Shown: positions 1 through 9,454, counted from the stretch's first letter. The stretch: DNA of 64,000 nucleotides from Aquirufa ecclesiirivi (GCF_011250515.1 NZ_JAANOP010000001.1:248001-312000), one strand, 5' to 3'. Program-made: numbers and translations. Notes: generated by a model from the letters alone, not told the origin.

Positions 1-1
1 G

Positions 2-631
2 GGTCACCCTTGGCAAAGCATTCAAGGCTTTTTTGTGTTTTTGGGAGGATCGGCAGATTACTTCAATGAGCAAGATTCAACGATTCGATTGATCTTTAGT
101 TTCTCCATGGGTTTATTATTATTCATCATCATTATTTGGGGCTTTCAACGCTGGATATTTACAAATACAGAAAAAAAATATTCGAGTTTTTCCCAGCGCT
201 GGACATCAGGAGAGTTGGCCAATAGTCATCAACTTTTTTTAGCCGGATGCCTTACTTTTTGTATTTTGAATGGGGTTTTATTAGCCCTCTTACGATCCAA
301 ATCCGGCCCATTTGTCTTTCTAATTGGGAATTATAAAATTATTGCCACACTAGCGATGTTGCTTACTTATGTTGTTTCTACCCATCTCGTTTCTTCTGTT
401 TTTACTACGAAATGGGTACTCCCTGTAGCCATATTATTTTGGCTTAGTTCTATCGTAACGTATTATCCTGCCATAAAAAACCGAAAGGAATTTCTGCTTC
501 AAGACTATCAATCATTCATTCATGATAAACAAGGCCTGGGTTTCAATAAGGAGAATGTAAAAAAATATGAACTCCATCTCATGATGGTTCAAATGATTCA
601 TAAAGGCGAATATATTCCGGGAACTAAGTAG
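2..631 (+). CDS. Membrane protein of unknown function, 5' end outside the window
   Basis: The reading frame is open from base 2, so the gene very likely begins before the window; the first in-window start is a GTG at 35, which I do not trust as the real start. At least four hydrophobic segments are visible: IFSFSMGLLLFIIIIWGF, a segment around LFLAGCLTFCILNGVLL, one around ATLAMLLTYVV, and one around VAILFWLSSIVTYY. The C-terminal 50 residues are charged and soluble. I do not recognise the family. A palindromic repeat follows about 70 bp after the stop. Confidence 0.6.
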   Translation, partial: GHPWQSIQGFFVFLGGSADYFNEQDSTIRLIFSFSMGLLLFIIIIWGFQRWIFTNTEKKYSSFSQRWTSGELANSHQLFLAGCLTFCILNGVLLALLRSKSGPFVFLIGNYKIIATLAMLLTYVVSTHLVSSVFTTKWVLPVAILFWLSSIVTYYPAIKNRKEFLLQDYQSFIHDKQGLGFNKENVKKYELHLMMVQMIHKGEYIPGTK

Positions 632-698
632 TTGATATTCTGAATGTTTTATCAATAGATTGATAGGGTAATTGTCAAAAAATGCCTAATTTTCCCTT

Positions 699-731
699 AA
701 CGCTGGCAAGGTTTAAAACCTTGACAGCGTT
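699..731. repeat. 33-bp palindromic repeat, family A, copy 1
   Basis: The left arm AACGCTGGCAAGGTT and the right arm AACCTTGACAGCGTT are reverse complements except for one base, separated by TAA. It follows the partial membrane-protein gene and precedes the DoxX-like gene. Three other copies are at 1203, 29302 and 30052. A strong stem-loop would form in RNA from either strand, so a terminator or REP-like role is plausible. Confidence 0.85.
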
Positions 732-770
732 GTCGAACTTCCTCCTTTTTCTTTCCATAAACCCTGTACT

Positions 771-1133
771 ATGAAATATTTGAAACTAGTTCCAACCTTC
801 CTATTAGCTTTTTTATTTTTATTCGGAGGCCTTAATTTTTTCTTTGAGTTTGTGCCTACTCCACCAATGTCTGGAAATCAAGCACTCTTTTTTAATTTGA
901 TGGTCCCGACAGGATTTATGAAAGTGGTTAAGATTTTAGAGATTATCGGTGCCGTTTTATTACTAATTCCATCTAAAAGGGCCCTTTCTTTATTAATTCT
1001 GAGCCCTATTGCCATAAATATCCTACTCTTAGAATTATTAGTTCTAGGCGGATTAGGCGCTGGCCCCCTGTTAATTATTTTGATTGGAATAATCGCTTAT
1101 CAGGAATTTGATAAGTTTAAAGCATTACTTTAG
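771..1133 (+). CDS. DoxX-like small membrane protein
   Basis: This 120-residue protein has four hydrophobic stretches: an N-terminal segment near residues 5-26, a segment around VVKILEIIGAVLLLIP, and two near the C-terminus. The size, the topology and the KILEIIGAVLLLIP segment match the DoxX/DoxX-like integral membrane family. Members are often annotated as oxidoreductase-associated or as quinol oxidase subunit-like, but the biochemical role is generally unknown. The gene stands alone and is bracketed by two palindromic repeats (699-731 and 1203-1235). Family call is moderate and function is not inferred. Confidence 0.7.
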   Translation: MKYLKLVPTFLLAFLFLFGGLNFFFEFVPTPPMSGNQALFFNLMVPTGFMKVVKILEIIGAVLLLIPSKRALSLLILSPIAINILLLELLVLGGLGAGPLLIILIGIIAYQEFDKFKALL

Positions 1134-1202
1134 TCTTCTTTCACTTGGGATGTAAGTATCCAACTTATTGGACAATAAGCTTCCTTTTAAATTCGTTCGA
1201 AC

Positions 1203-1235
1203 AACGCTGTCAAGGTTTAGAACCTTGCCAGCGTT
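1203..1235. repeat. 33-bp palindromic repeat, family A, copy 2
   Basis: The arms AACGCTGTCAAGGTT and AACCTTGCCAGCGTT surround TAG. It lies between the convergent 3' ends of the DoxX-like gene and thrC, the position expected of a bidirectional terminator. Compared in reverse complement with copy 1, similarity extends past the palindrome through a short CGAAC tract, so the two copies bracket the DoxX-like gene in inverted orientation. Confidence 0.85.
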
Positions 1236-1247
1236 GTTTTAAACACC

Positions 1248-2555
1248 TTATTCTCCTAATAAATATTGCTTAAAACCAGCATATTCACCCCCCAAGGAAG
1301 TTGCCACTTTTTCTTTATTTAAAAGAACCGACAAGCGCTCAGGAATTGGTACTTCTCTACCTAAAGTAGATTCCACTGTGGGTAAAAACTTAGCATAATG
1401 AGCCGTTGAAAGCAATATTCCCGTAAATTCCCCTACGGTTTCAGCCTTGTATTGTTGTAATCCATCATAAGCTACTGCCGTATGTGGACACATGACATAT
1501 CCAGTCCTTTCATAAACCTCCTTCATCCTAGCCTTCGTTTGCTCATCATTCGTATAGAATCCTTTGACTAACTCCTTCACTGAATCCCAATCTTCACCAG
1601 CCAACAATTTCATCCGAATAAAATTAGATGGATTCCCCACATCCATGGCATTAGAAAGCGTCTCTACACTAGGTTTTGGTTTGTACTCTCCTGTGATTAA
1701 GTAATCAGGTACAACCTTATTCTCGTTACACGAAGCCACAAATGCCTTAACAGGCAATCCCATACGATAAGCCATTAAGCCCGCGCTCAAATTGCCAAAA
1801 TTACCACTCGGAACACTGAATACAATGGGCATTTTTAATCCCTTTCTTTTTGCTTCAGCATAAGCGGCAAAATAATAAAAAGACTGAGGAATCAATCGAG
1901 ATATATTAATGGAATTAGCTGAGGCTAAATTAAATTTGGCCCTCAATTCCTCATCCAAAAAAGCCTGCTTAACCAAACTTTGACAGTCATCAAAAGTCCC
2001 CGTTATTTCTAGCGCATGAACATTACCTCCTAACGTCGTTAATTGCTTTTCTTGAATATCTGAAACCTTTCCTTTTGGATAAAGTATGGTAACAGAAATC
2101 CCAGGAGTATTATAAAATCCCTGAGCCACCGCTCCGCCTGTATCTCCAGAAGTAGCTACCAAAATGCGAATTTCTCTTTTCGACTTCAACAAATAGTGCG
2201 ACATAATCGCCGCCATAAAGCGAGCTCCAAAATCTTTAAATGCCATGGATGGACCGTGAAATAATTCCAAAACCTCAACATCTTTTTCTAGATTAAATAA
2301 AGGAGCGTCAAATGTCATCGATTGACTAATAATTCCATGAATTTCTTCCTTGGTCAAGTCTGAACCTAATAAATGTTGGCAAACTGCCTCCGCAATCTCT
2401 TGAAAACTCTTCTCTTGAATGGATTCAAAAAAAGAAGGATCCATCTTTTCAATAGACAATGGCATATACAATCCATTATCGGGTGGTAAACCTCGAAATA
2501 TGGCCTCCTCTAATGAAACATCTGGACTCTGATGTTGTGTACTATATAACTTCAT
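1248..2555 (-). CDS. thrC: Threonine synthase
   Basis: This PLP-dependent enzyme converts O-phospho-L-homoserine to L-threonine, the last step of threonine biosynthesis. The N-terminus MKLYSTQHQSP, the GLPPDNGLYMP segment and the PLP-lysine motif SMAFKDFGARF (Lys about 107) are typical of bacterial ThrC, as is SGDTGGAVAQGF. I chose the ATG at 2555 because MKLYST is the family's usual beginning and AAGGGG lies directly before it; an in-frame ATG at 2582 would add nine atypical residues. At 435 residues it has normal length. It is the last gene of a minus-strand run with the M28 peptidase, gcvT and comB, 39 bp after comB. Confidence 0.95.
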   Translation of the reverse strand: MKLYSTQHQSPDVSLEEAIFRGLPPDNGLYMPLSIEKMDPSFFESIQEKSFQEIAEAVCQHLLGSDLTKEEIHGIISQSMTFDAPLFNLEKDVEVLELFHGPSMAFKDFGARFMAAIMSHYLLKSKREIRILVATSGDTGGAVAQGFYNTPGISVTILYPKGKVSDIQEKQLTTLGGNVHALEITGTFDDCQSLVKQAFLDEELRAKFNLASANSINISRLIPQSFYYFAAYAEAKRKGLKMPIVFSVPSGNFGNLSAGLMAYRMGLPVKAFVASCNENKVVPDYLITGEYKPKPSVETLSNAMDVGNPSNFIRMKLLAGEDWDSVKELVKGFYTNDEQTKARMKEVYERTGYVMCPHTAVAYDGLQQYKAETVGEFTGILLSTAHYAKFLPTVESTLGREVPIPERLSVLLNKEKVATSLGGEYAGFKQYLLGE

Positions 2556-2594
2556 CCCCTTTTTGTTAATTAGGCCTTGCACCTACATCATTAC

Positions 2595-3299
2595 TTATTT
2601 CAACACCAATTTATTGCCCTTTAAAACAGGCAATACGGAGTATACATCTCTCTCCAAACAGAAATTAATATCCTTTTCTATACCCAATCCCAATAATCGA
2701 TTTACGTGCGAAGACCCCTTCACGGCTTGCATTAAATTAGTCGAAGCCTCTCGATACGCCCCCAAAGCCATCATAGCAGCATCATCTGCTACATGGTAAG
2801 ACCCTTGTAGTAAATCAATCAAAGCCCCCGCAAATAAGGTATCTTCCAAATTTGGCTTCCCTTTCCAACCCGCACAAACAATCAAAGCATCTCCTTCCCA
2901 GTTTTTCAATGCCTCTGCTACTCGTGAAATATTTAAAAAGGCCCCTACGAAAAGCGCTGGAGATTTTCTAGACTTTCGAATCGCCACAGTACCATTGGTC
3001 GTTGTCACACAGATCTTAGCTCCTTTCACATTTTCCACTTGATAGCTAAATGGAGAATTATCAAAATCAAAACCCTCAGGTGTGACTCCATTTCTTTCAG
3101 CCGAAGTCAAATATCCCTTTGTTCCATACGAACTACATAAGTCCATTTTCTCCACGGGAATAATCTCCTTTGCCCCATGAGCAAAAGCTGTCACCATACA
3201 GGAAGTTGCTCTAAAAATATCCACAACAACCACTGCTAGAGAAGGAACGTCATACAAATGAATGAGTTCTGGCGACAAACAAACGTCGATTTTTCTCAT
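2595..3299 (-). CDS. comB: 2-phosphosulfolactate phosphatase family protein (ComB-like)
   Basis: The 234-residue protein matches the ComB family (Pfam 2-ph_phosp) along its length: VVVVDIFRATSCM, a TSAERNG segment, a GAKICVTTTNGT segment and an internal VCAGWKG. Characterised ComB is a Mg-dependent phosphatase that makes sulfolactate from 2-phosphosulfolactate in coenzyme M synthesis in archaea. Bacteroidota do not make coenzyme M, so the local substrate is uncertain; a link to sulfonate or sulfonolipid metabolism is only an inference. It lies 7 bp after gcvT and upstream of thrC in the same run. Family call is strong, substrate is unproven. Confidence 0.82.
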   Translation of the reverse strand: MRKIDVCLSPELIHLYDVPSLAVVVVDIFRATSCMVTAFAHGAKEIIPVEKMDLCSSYGTKGYLTSAERNGVTPEGFDFDNSPFSYQVENVKGAKICVTTTNGTVAIRKSRKSPALFVGAFLNISRVAEALKNWEGDALIVCAGWKGKPNLEDTLFAGALIDLLQGSYHVADDAAMMALGAYREASTNLMQAVKGSSHVNRLLGLGIEKDINFCLERDVYSVLPVLKGNKLVLK

Positions 3300-3306
3300 A
3301 ATTACT

Positions 3307-4395
3307 CTAAATAAATGGCATTTTTACAACCACAGCTTTCAATGACTTATCACGAATCTGTACAAAAATTTCTGTTCCTACTTTAGCATATTCTGTCTTC
3401 ACATATCCCATGCCTATTCCTTTGGATAAATTAGGCGACTGAGTACCAGATGTAACTTCCCCGATGGATTCTCCAACTTCATTCACGATAGGATAATGTT
3501 GACGAGGGATACCGCGGTCAATCATCTCAAATCCGACTAATTTCTTTTTGGCACCTTCTGCCTTTATTTTGGCATGAATATCAGACGCTATAAATTCCTT
3601 ATTGAATGAAGTAATCCATCCCAAACCGGCTTCAATAGGTGAAGTGGTATCATCGATATCGTGTCCATACAAACAATAACCCATTTCAGTACGTAACGTA
3701 TCTCTTGCTCCTAATCCAATGGGCTTAATACCAAATTCTGCACCCGCCTCAAAAATGGCATTCCACATAGCTAGCGCCTGCTCATTTTTGACATAAATCT
3801 CAAACCCGCCAGCACCCGTATAACCCGTATTAGAAATAATCACATCAGAAATACCCGCCATTTGACCTATTTTAAAGGAATAATAAGGCATCGATGATAA
3901 GTCTACATCCGTTAATTTTTGCAATGCTAAAATGGCTTTAGGCCCTTGAACCGCAAACAAACTATATTCGTCACTCTGATTGGTCATTTCCACACCAAAG
4001 GTATTATGTGAGGAAATCCAATTCCAATCCTTTTCAATATTGGAAGCGTTCACCACCAACATATATTCATTTTCCTTTACTCGGTAAACCAACAAATCAT
4101 CGACAATGCCTCCTTGATCATTTGGCAAACAGCTGTATTGAACCTTTCCATCTACCAATTTTGAGGCATCATTGGAGCACACATATTGAATCAAATCCAA
4201 TGCCTTTTCTCCCTTCAAATAAAACTCACCCATATGGCTCACGTCAAATACTCCTACCTGTTGACGCACACAAATATGCTCCTCAATCAAATTATTGTAT
4301 AAAACCGGCATATTAAATCCAGCAAATGGCACCATTTTTGCTCCTAAGGCTACATGGGTTTCGTTCAAATGAACGTGTTGTAATTGTTCTGACAT
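3307..4395 (-). CDS. gcvT: Glycine cleavage system T protein (aminomethyltransferase)
   Basis: GcvT transfers the one-carbon unit from the aminomethyl-lipoyl H protein to tetrahydrofolate, releasing ammonia. Typical segments are the N-terminal [11 protein letters not shown], the [12 protein letters not shown] motif, the [14 protein letters not shown] folate-site motif and [17 protein letters not shown]. Its 362 residues are normal length. The start is one base after the upstream M28 peptidase gene, suggesting translational coupling. The other glycine-cleavage genes (gcvH, gcvP) are not in the window. lipB, whose product supplies octanoyl groups for lipoylated proteins such as the H protein, is at 50.6 kb. 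Confidence 0.96.
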   Translation of the reverse strand: MSEQLQHVHLNETHVALGAKMVPFAGFNMPVLYNNLIEEHICVRQQVGVFDVSHMGEFYLKGEKALDLIQYVCSNDASKLVDGKVQYSCLPNDQGGIVDDLLVYRVKENEYMLVVNASNIEKDWNWISSHNTFGVEMTNQSDEYSLFAVQGPKAILALQKLTDVDLSSMPYYSFKIGQMAGISDVIISNTGYTGAGGFEIYVKNEQALAMWNAIFEAGAEFGIKPIGLGARDTLRTEMGYCLYGHDIDDTTSPIEAGLGWITSFNKEFIASDIHAKIKAEGAKKKLVGFEMIDRGIPRQHYPIVNEVGESIGEVTSGTQSPNLSKGIGMGYVKTEYAKVGTEIFVQIRDKSLKAVVVKMPFI

Positions 4396-4396
4396 A

Positions 4397-5407
4397 TTAT
4401 TCTCGATATAAAACTTGTAATAAAGTTTGCCCTACGGCAAATAAGGTTTTGGGGTCAATAATGGACATATTATCTCCATGCGTGTGATGATATGGACCAA
4501 AAATATCTCCCATACTTCCGGGAGCTTGTGGCCGCAAATCAATAATATCAATCATTTGTATTTTTGCTACTTCATTAACTGCCGTATGGTCGTCTGTTAT
4601 TCCTGGTCCTTCTTCTTGTAGAAATAAGTTCCCAAATCCTAAATCAGCTGCCGCAGACCAAATGGACCGAACAACGGTAGGCGCATATTGCATCGAACCA
4701 TATTCCTGAGGAAATACTGCCCCTTTGCCACCTACCATATCAAGTAAGATTCCATAAAAAGGACGGTAATTTTCTGGAAATAAATGAGCTGCCCAATACT
4801 GAGAACCTAATGCCCAGGTATTTTGAACTTGGGTATCTACTCCTTGTGGTTCGCCGGTATCTTCTAAATCAAAAAACAAAAAATCAACCCCTATCGATGG
4901 CTTTTTCTGAGCCAATGTTAACTGTCTTGCCAATTCGATCATCACTCCAACACCACTTCCTCCATCATTGGCCGCATCGATCGGTTCATTTTTACGTACG
5001 GAATCTTTATCTGCCACAGCTCTCGTATCCCAATGAGCCGCTAACAAAATTCGTTTCCCAATACCTGGCTGAAACTGGGCCATGATATTGGTTCCTTTTA
5101 ATGTTTTCCCAGCGTAATTTGTGGCCGTAAAAGGCTGAGTACTCACTTCTAGTCCATAGGATTTCAGCTTAGCAATGATCCATTCCTGGCATTTTTGATG
5201 TGCATCAGTCCCTGGTACTCTTGGACCAAAGTCTACTTGCTGCTTTATATAAGCATAAGCTGAGTCAGCGCTAAAATTTGGCGTATCAACTAATTGAACA
5301 GTTGCAGCATTCTCTTCACTCACTTTATTGGTACTCTGAAACCAATAAACTATGCCTGAGAGGATAAAGACAAGCAACAATAGTATAGCAACTCGAGATC
5401 GATTCAT
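4397..5407 (-). CDS. M28-family zinc peptidase / glutaminyl-cyclase-like exported protein
   Basis: From the ATG at 5407 the protein is 336 residues with an N-terminal membrane anchor ([17 protein letters not shown]). The M28/glutaminyl cyclase fold is shown by [13 protein letters not shown], the metal motif HWDTR (about 125-129), NDGGSG (about 147-152), a DLEDTGE segment, and a late HTHGDN. Members either cleave N-terminal residues or cyclise N-terminal glutamine; sequence alone does not decide which. I prefer 5407 over an in-frame ATG at 5431 because a TACTTTTG promoter box at 5429-5436 overlaps the longer start. It heads the minus-strand run ending in thrC. Confidence 0.85.
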   Translation of the reverse strand: MNRSRVAILLLLVFILSGIVYWFQSTNKVSEENAATVQLVDTPNFSADSAYAYIKQQVDFGPRVPGTDAHQKCQEWIIAKLKSYGLEVSTQPFTATNYAGKTLKGTNIMAQFQPGIGKRILLAAHWDTRAVADKDSVRKNEPIDAANDGGSGVGVMIELARQLTLAQKKPSIGVDFLFFDLEDTGEPQGVDTQVQNTWALGSQYWAAHLFPENYRPFYGILLDMVGGKGAVFPQEYGSMQYAPTVVRSIWSAAADLGFGNLFLQEEGPGITDDHTAVNEVAKIQMIDIIDLRPQAPGSMGDIFGPYHHTHGDNMSIIDPKTLFAVGQTLLQVLYRE

Positions 5408-5428
5408 GAATAAGAGGAAAAACAAGCT

Positions 5429-5436
5429 CAAAAGTA
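5429..5436 (-). promoter_or_regulatory. -7 promoter box of the M28-gcvT-comB-thrC run
   Basis: On the minus strand the sequence reads TACTTTTG, an exact match to the Bacteroidota -7 consensus TAnnTTTG. It ends about 21 bases before the chosen ATG at 5407. No clear -33 TTTG partner was seen. Confidence 0.55.
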
Positions 5437-5631
5437 CTAAATAGAATTAGGATTAGGGAATGATGCTCGGGGAATTAATCCCAACCGATTATATTTTAAT
5501 AAATTCAACAAGATCTGCTCTTCAAAATGAAATATGAACATAGATTCTATAGCTCACAAGGAAATAAACAGCTGATAATCATTCTGTAGGTAAAAACCCG
5601 TACCTTCGGGGAAGTTTTAAATTTCAATAAT

Positions 5632-7893
5632 ATGCCAACTTCCCCTAAGGAACAACGTTTTTTGGCTAGTTTACAAAAAGACATCCTAGAGTTTTTCGAA
5701 CTGAACGATTATCGTTCATATTCGATAAACCAAATTCATAAGGCTTTTGCCATTCGTGATCGTAAAACCAAAGAGCTTTATGCTGATTTGGTACAAAAAC
5801 TAGTCATCGAAAATCGGTTAATCCGTCAATCCGATGGAAATTACCGTTTCGATAATGAATCCTTCCAAATTGAAGGTCGTGTTGATCATGTCAATACACG
5901 TTTTGCCTTTGTCATTCCAGATGATGGAAGCAAAGATGTATGGGTAGCTTCGGCAGATTTAATGAATGCCAAAGACGGAGATCGAGTACGGGTTCAAGCT
6001 AGAAGACCTTCGGAAAAAAAGAAGAATGACCGCCCAGAAGGTGAGGTTATAGAAATTCTAGAAAGAAAATCATCTGAAATTGTAGGCGTAATTCAAGTTA
6101 CTGCCCATTACTCATTCCTCATACCTGATTCCAAAAAAATCTATGAGGATATTTACATTCCAAAAACAGAGACCTTACAAGCCAACCATTTGGATAAAGT
6201 CATTGTAGAGGTAACGCGCTGGGGAACACCTGGCAAAAAAGCAGAAGGTCGAGTTATTAAAATATTAGGTAAAGCGGGAGAAAATGAGACCGAAATGCAT
6301 TCCATCTTAGCTGAATTTGGTTTGCCATATGAGTTTCCAGAAATGGTAGAATTGGCCGCTGAAGCTATTTCCACGGAAATTACCAAAGAAGAAATTAAAA
6401 AAAGAAAGGACCTTCGAAAGATCCTTAGTTTTACGATTGACCCCAAAGATGCCAAAGACTATGATGATGCCATCAGTTATCAAAAATTGGCCAACGGAAA
6501 TACGGAAATCGGTGTTCACATTGCCGATGTCTCCCATTATGTTAAACCAGGTAGTATTTTAGATCAAGAGGCATTTCGAAGAGCAACATCAGTCTATTTA
6601 GTAGACCGAGTGGTGCCTATGTTGCCTGAAAAACTATCCAATGGTTTATGTTCTTTAAGACCCAACGAAGATAAATTAACGTTCTCTACCCTTTTTGAAT
6701 TTGACCCCAATGGCATCATTGTCAAGGAGTGGTTCGGAAGAACAGTCATACATTCAGATCGTAGATTTGCTTATGAAGATGCTCAGGTATTAATAGAAAA
6801 CGAGGGTGAGGAAATCGATGCTTATGAGCCTGTCATCAAAGATTTAAATCGTATTGCTAAAAAGCTACGCGATTATCGATTCAAACATGGTTCAGTCAAC
6901 TTTGAAACGGTTGAAGTAAAATTTGAATTGGATGAACATGGCACTCCATTGGCAGTATTTCCAAGAGAGAGAAAAGATGCCCATAAGTTAATCGAGGAGT
7001 TCATGTTGATGGCCAATAAAAAAGTGGCTGAATACGTGCATGAATTGAAAAAAACGGAACCTCGGAATACCATGGTTTACCGAGTTCACGAAGCTCCTGA
7101 TCCTGAAAAATTGCGTGTATTTTCGGCTTTTGCCAAGAAATTTGGCTACCAAGTCTCTACCGAGCCTAAGCAAGTTTCCCAGTCATTTAATGCCCTGATG
7201 GAAAATGTGGAAGGGAAAGCAGAAGAACATGTATTGCAAAGTCTAGCGGTAAGAACCATGTCAAAAGCGCGCTATAGTACCGATGCTGTAGGCCATTTTG
7301 GTTTGGCTTTTCCATTCTACTCCCACTTTACCAGCCCGATTCGCCGTTATCCCGATGTCATGACGCATCGCTTATTGCAACTTTACCTAGACAAAGGGGC
7401 TTCACCAGAAAGGGCTCCATTGGAAATCCAATGTAAACATTGTTCGGATAGAGAAAAACTAGCGGCAGATGCTGAAAGAGCTTCTGTGAAGTACAAACAA
7501 GTGGAATACATGTCCTTACATGAACCTCAAGTTTTTGACGGTATCATCACAGGTGTTACGGAATTTGGAATCTTTGTGGAGATTGGAGAAACTTCTTGCG
7601 AAGGATTAGTAAGAATGGTCGACTTAAACGACGATTACTACGATTTGGATAAGGAAAATTACCGCATTGTCGGCAAATCCAATGGTCGAGTTTTCTCTTT
7701 TGGAGATGTGGTAAAAGTAAAAGTTCGAGATACAAATTTGGCGAAAAGAACGATTGACCTGGAGTTAATCGGGATGAAGTCAGGAGGTGACCGTTTTGGA
7801 AATAATCGAATCCGACGTAGAGAAGGTCGCCCAGCCAATGTCATTCCAAGAGGCAAGGACCGTAGAAATAATATCGGTCGGAAAAGAAGGTAA
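5632..7893 (+). CDS. rnr: Ribonuclease R
   Basis: RNase R is a processive 3'-to-5' exoribonuclease that degrades structured RNA and acts in rRNA and mRNA quality control. The 753-residue protein shows an N-terminal winged-helix-like region (about 1-75), cold-shock OB domains (about 76-220), an RNB catalytic domain with DPKDAKDYDDAI (near 268-279; the aspartates bind metal), the SPIRRYPDVMTHR motif, and an S1 domain (about 635-715, VFDGIITGVTEFGIFVEI). A basic arginine/lysine tail (RRREGR to the end) probably helps RNA binding. It is monocistronic; TACCTTCG at 5601-5608 is a one-mismatch -7 box. A family-B palindrome lies just past the stop. Confidence 0.96.
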   Translation: MPTSPKEQRFLASLQKDILEFFELNDYRSYSINQIHKAFAIRDRKTKELYADLVQKLVIENRLIRQSDGNYRFDNESFQIEGRVDHVNTRFAFVIPDDGSKDVWVASADLMNAKDGDRVRVQARRPSEKKKNDRPEGEVIEILERKSSEIVGVIQVTAHYSFLIPDSKKIYEDIYIPKTETLQANHLDKVIVEVTRWGTPGKKAEGRVIKILGKAGENETEMHSILAEFGLPYEFPEMVELAAEAISTEITKEEIKKRKDLRKILSFTIDPKDAKDYDDAISYQKLANGNTEIGVHIADVSHYVKPGSILDQEAFRRATSVYLVDRVVPMLPEKLSNGLCSLRPNEDKLTFSTLFEFDPNGIIVKEWFGRTVIHSDRRFAYEDAQVLIENEGEEIDAYEPVIKDLNRIAKKLRDYRFKHGSVNFETVEVKFELDEHGTPLAVFPRERKDAHKLIEEFMLMANKKVAEYVHELKKTEPRNTMVYRVHEAPDPEKLRVFSAFAKKFGYQVSTEPKQVSQSFNALMENVEGKAEEHVLQSLAVRTMSKARYSTDAVGHFGLAFPFYSHFTSPIRRYPDVMTHRLLQLYLDKGASPERAPLEIQCKHCSDREKLAADAERASVKYKQVEYMSLHEPQVFDGIITGVTEFGIFVEIGETSCEGLVRMVDLNDDYYDLDKENYRIVGKSNGRVFSFGDVVKVKVRDTNLAKRTIDLELIGMKSGGDRFGNNRIRRREGRPANVIPRGKDRRNNIGRKRR

Positions 7894-7913
7894 AAAGTAG
7901 GAGTGGAAGTGGA

Positions 7914-7961
7914 AGATTTGTCAACTTTTTAAAAGTTGACAAATCTAAAGTTGACAAATCT
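7914..7961. repeat. Family-B palindrome with extra half-unit
   Basis: A perfect inverted repeat with 16-base arms (AGATTTGTCAACTTTT and its complement) surrounds a single T at 7914-7946. A further half-unit, AAGTTGACAAATCT, follows to 7961. It sits between the convergent ends of rnr and the aldo/keto reductase gene. A second copy with several partial units is at 20612-20704. Confidence 0.85.
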
Positions 7962-8030
7962 ATAGAGCCAACAAGCTGCTTACTAAGCTAAGTAGAAAAT
8001 GCATGTAAATCCAACCAACAAATTGATAAT

Positions 8031-8936
8031 TTAATCATGCACCACGGGAGAAGGGCGCGTGGTATGGTATAATTCATACCAATCTTGGTGGTCTAACTTG
8101 ACACTAAAGGAGTTCACAATATTGCGAATACGTGTCTCTTCCAAAGTTCCAATTAATGGTAATGCTCCCAATTTAACAATCCAAGCCACGGCTATTGATT
8201 CAATATTGCTTTCGTACTTATCTGCCATTTCAACCAACTTCTTGCGTACCTTCAAGGCTAACTCATCCGTACCATGCTCTATGCGACCTCCTGCTAAAGG
8301 AGATACCGCCAATGGGCGCATGTATTTTTGCTTGATATAATCTAAGGCGCCATTATCCAAGGCAGAAGTATTAAGTAAATTCAAGTCAATGTGATTAGAA
8401 ACCACAGGAATTGACAAAAATGACTCCAATAATTGATGTTGATAAACTGAGAAATTAGACACTCCAATGTTCTTTACTTTTCCAGCGCTTTTTAACTTCT
8501 CTAAAGCTAAAACCGTACTTTCTAAATCCGAAAGCGGGTCCAATTGATCCAGTAAAAAAACATCCAAGTAATCCGTTTGTAGATTTCTTAAGGAGTTTTC
8601 CACACTTTCAGTAATGTGCTTAGCCGAACTATCTACATGGCTCACCCGAATTTCTGGCTTGGAAGGATCTGGATTATTGACGCCACATTTTGAAAACAAA
8701 ACCACATCGCTTCGCTTAAACGATTTATTGGCAAGCACCTTTCCGAAAAGATTTTCACAACTATATTTTCCATAACGATCCGCATGGTCAAAGGTGTTAA
8801 TGCCTAGTTCCAAACACAAATGAACAATTTGGTCCATGTCTTTTAAACTGTTAGCACTTTCTTTCTCCCATCTCCAAAAACCATAGATAGCTGGAGACAC
8901 TTTAGGGCCGGCGTCACTCAAATAGATCTTTTCCAT
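8031..8936 (-). CDS. Aldo/keto reductase
   Basis: This is a 301-residue NAD(P)H-dependent oxidoreductase of the aldo/keto reductase superfamily, closest in look to the YdhF-like branch. Visible signatures are the DHADRYGKY segment with the catalytic Asp and Tyr, the VLFSKCGV strand with the catalytic Lys, LQTDYLDVFLLDQLDP, and the NIGVSNFS strand. The substrate cannot be predicted. One base separates it from the upstream HAD phosphatase gene, so the two genes and the small membrane-protein gene before them probably form one transcript from the box at 9916-9923. Confidence 0.9.
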   Translation of the reverse strand: MEKIYLSDAGPKVSPAIYGFWRWEKESANSLKDMDQIVHLCLELGINTFDHADRYGKYSCENLFGKVLANKSFKRSDVVLFSKCGVNNPDPSKPEIRVSHVDSSAKHITESVENSLRNLQTDYLDVFLLDQLDPLSDLESTVLALEKLKSAGKVKNIGVSNFSVYQHQLLESFLSIPVVSNHIDLNLLNTSALDNGALDYIKQKYMRPLAVSPLAGGRIEHGTDELALKVRKKLVEMADKYESNIESIAVAWIVKLGALPLIGTLEETRIRNIVNSFSVKLDHQDWYELYHTTRPSPVVHD

Positions 8937-8937
8937 A

Positions 8938-9453
8938 TTATTTCGATAATATAATATTTGATGCTGCTGATAAATCTTTTACTAAAAATGTTGCCTGCGT
9001 GACTGTTCCTTCCTCGGCTATTCGAATGGTCCGCAGGCCTGCCCTTGTTCCAGCCAAAATATCTCTTTCATGATCCCCCACCATAAAGGATTGAGACATG
9101 TCCACATCATATTTAGCCGCAGCTTTTTCAATCAATAAGGAACCAGGCTTCCTTGTTAATGAAGCACTATCATGCAATTCATGATAAGGACAATAATACA
9201 AATCATCCAATGCCCCTCCACATGCTTCTTGAATGGCATCGTGAATAATTTGCACGTCTTTTCTTTCGTATATTCCTTTGGCAATACCACTTTGATTCGT
9301 AATAACAATCAAGATATAGCCTGCTTCTTTTAATGCTTTCAAAGCCTCCACAACCCCTTCTGGAATAATAAAATGACCTAAATGGTATACGTAATCAACT
9401 CGGTCTACATTCAGCACACCATCGCGATCCAAAAAAACGCATTTATGACTCAT
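8938..9453 (-). CDS. HAD-IIIA phosphatase, GmhB/histidinol-phosphatase type
   Basis: The 171-residue protein has the HAD motifs FLDRDGVLN (motif I, nucleophile and acid aspartates), VITNQSGIAKG (motif II) and MVGDHERDILAG (motif IV). This matches D-glycero-D-manno-heptose-1,7-bisphosphate 7-phosphatase (GmhB) and HisB-N-like enzymes. The zinc loop of classical GmhB (CPHHP...CxCRKP) is only partly kept: CPYHELHDSASLTRKP retains the first Cys and His and loses the Cys pair before RKP. Heptose-bisphosphate phosphatase remains the best guess, but the substrate is open. It sits between the aldo/keto reductase and the small membrane protein with 1-bp gaps. Confidence 0.8.
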   Translation of the reverse strand: MSHKCVFLDRDGVLNVDRVDYVYHLGHFIIPEGVVEALKALKEAGYILIVITNQSGIAKGIYERKDVQIIHDAIQEACGGALDDLYYCPYHELHDSASLTRKPGSLLIEKAAAKYDVDMSQSFMVGDHERDILAGTRAGLRTIRIAEEGTVTQATFLVKDLSAASNIILSK

Positions 9454-9454
9454 A

